32,078 nt of DNA from Sutterella sp. GTDB taxonomy: Bacteria > Pseudomonadota > Gammaproteobacteria > Burkholderiales > Burkholderiaceae_F. Made by a program: the position numbers and the translations under genes. Of the stretch, positions 31,052 through 32,078 are shown in pieces; position 1 is the first letter of the stretch, and every line of letters begins with the position of its first letter. The notes below the pieces were generated by a model that saw nothing but the letters and a program-made list of their open reading frames with translations, did no database searches and was not told the origin of the DNA. Where the stretch lies: the NCBI GenBank assembly GCA_020025965.1, contig JAHHRG010000021.1, positions 1-32,078 of the forward strand, read 5' to 3'.

Positions 31052-32078
31052 TTAAGAGGCGGCGGGCGCAGCTGTCTTTGCGGACGCGGCGATTTGCGAT
31101 TCGCGTTCGCGAATGGCCTCGGCCAACATCGAAACGGCGGAAGCGTAGAAGTAGCTGCGGTTATAGCGAAGAATGGCAGCGAAGTTGCGCGTACCGACGT
31201 ACCACTCCGTGATTTTCTTGTGCGTAATGGGTTCCGTCATCGGGAGGTCGATGAGCATGACAGGTTCGTCAGCCGCGAGTCCGTGAGCGTCGAGTCCCGT
31301 CACGCCGGCGTTCTTGAGATCTTCTACCGTCAGGTGCGTTTTAATGCCGCCCGATCCCGTGGCCTTAAAGATGGCGTCCGTCGCTTCAACCTTAAAGAGC
31401 GGTTCGCGGCCTTTTACCCAGCCGTGGACCTTGAGGAAGTTGGCGACCGACATAATGCCGTCGGCCGGCACATTGACCGTATCGATACGGCCGTCACCGT
31501 TGCCGTCACGGCCGTAAGCTTCCATCGAACTCGGCATGAACTGTCCGAGTCCCATGGCACCCGCAAAACTGCCCTTCACGGAGACGGGACGAACCTGCTG
31601 TTGCCAGCAGAAGTCGAGGAAGGCGGCCAATTCGCCTCGATAGTATTTGGCCCGGCGCGGGTAATCGAAGGAGAGCGTCATCAGGGCGTCCAAGACGCGA
31701 AAGCGCCCCATATTCTTCCCGTATATGGTTTCCACGCCGATGACGGCGGCAATGGCGTATCGAGACACCCCGGTCACCGCTTCGGCACGGGCGAAGGCAT
31801 CGGCGTTTTGGGCGAGGAATTCCACGCCGTTCGCAATGCGCTCTTCGTTCACGAGATTGCGCTTATAGAGGCGGAAATTCTTGTCCGGCGTCGTTTTGCG
31901 GTCGGCGTTGGGTTTCGGGGTCGTGTACTTTTCAGTCAGCGGACTGTAACGTGCGACAGCCACTTCGTTTTCAAGCCATTCGAGCGGAATGTGCTTTTCT
32001 TCGGAGACTTTTTTCAAAAAGACACGAACGTCTTTCTGAGCCAGATAGTCGGAGGTGGAGAGACGAGGCTCATTGGCT
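31052..32078 (-). CDS. mltB: Lytic murein transglycosylase B, N-terminus cut by window edge
   Basis: The minus-strand frame is open to the right edge (first visible residues ANEPRLSTSDYLAQKDVRVF) and stops at 31052, giving about 341 residues, near the full 361 of E. coli MltB; the signal/lipobox region is missing. The MltB/Slt35 core is clear: AIAAVIGVETIYGKNMGRFRVLDALMTLSFDYPRR carries the catalytic Glu in GVET, followed by SFAGAMGLGQFMPSSMEAYGRDGNGDGRID with the EF-hand-like GNGDG segment, and NFAAILRYNRSYFYASAVSMLAE. It cleaves peptidoglycan glycan strands to 1,6-anhydro products. An internal TTG at 32017 is not the start. Its tail is Ala/Ser-rich. Confidence 0.93.
   Translation of the reverse strand, partial: ANEPRLSTSDYLAQKDVRVFLKKVSEEKHIPLEWLENEVAVARYSPLTEKYTTPKPNADRKTTPDKNFRLYKRNLVNEERIANGVEFLAQNADAFARAEAVTGVSRYAIAAVIGVETIYGKNMGRFRVLDALMTLSFDYPRRAKYYRGELAAFLDFCWQQQVRPVSVKGSFAGAMGLGQFMPSSMEAYGRDGNGDGRIDTVNVPADGIMSVANFLKVHGWVKGREPLFKVEATDAIFKATGSGGIKTHLTVEDLKNAGVTGLDAHGLAADEPVMLIDLPMTEPITHKKITEWYVGTRNFAAILRYNRSYFYASAVSMLAEAIRERESQIAASAKTAAPAAS

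Overview
The window is bacterial chromosome with dense, intron-free genes, strong Shine-Dalgarno sites and intrinsic terminators. The gene content (YoaA-type Fe-S helicase, NfsB nitroreductase, RlmD, MltB, Psd/PssA, TerC-CBS-CorC protein, AGCS and NSS sodium symporters, EFR1 ferredoxin) points to a Gram-negative proteobacterium. The style, with many NSS transporters and an alanine-rich coiled-coil exported protein, best fits a gut betaproteobacterium such as the Sutterellaceae. That placement is an inference from reading, not from a search.

Layout. Positions 1-10087: a truncated AGCS sodium/amino-acid symporter (minus), a 33-codon single-TM ORF (plus), a PIN-domain protein (minus), a TerC-CBS-CorC membrane protein, nfsB, an exported coiled-coil protein coupled to yoaA (all plus), then an EFR1 ferredoxin-rlmD operon (minus). 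Positions 10485-12707: a PiT-family phosphate transporter. Positions 12729-18481: a compact CRISPR-Cas module. Positions 18504-24470: four tandem paralogous NSS symporters plus a 3-TM small protein, all minus. Positions 24949-32078: a SIMPL-domain periplasmic protein, psd, a WYL regulator, pssA, a FAH-family hydrolase, an EamA transporter and a right-truncated mltB.

The main system is a two-protein type V-C CRISPR-Cas locus. It has ten 25-nt repeats separated by unusually short spacers (seven of 18 nt, one of 19, one of 20), a lone Cas1 with no Cas2 or Cas4, and a 1283-aa Cas12c effector with an intact RuvC triad (D955, E1229, D1265) and a zinc ribbon. Between cas1 and cas12c lies a 129-nt GC-rich, strongly folded non-coding stretch carrying an 8-nt match to the repeat. 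It is a good candidate for the scoutRNA/tracrRNA that type V-C effectors use. The array probably reads leftward, away from cas1, because the degenerate repeat is at the left end and an AT-rich leader-like stretch with a sigma70-like promoter abuts the right end. Two nearly identical terminator hairpins bracket the whole module in the same orientation, which suggests that it was inserted beside, or together with, a duplicated terminator.

A second point of interest is regulatory. The first and second NSS genes are each preceded, 30-40 nt before the start codon, by an intrinsic-terminator hairpin with a T-run in the direction of transcription, as expected of attenuators. The lipid genes psd and pssA lie on either side of a WYL regulator, and psd starts with a well-supported TTG codon.
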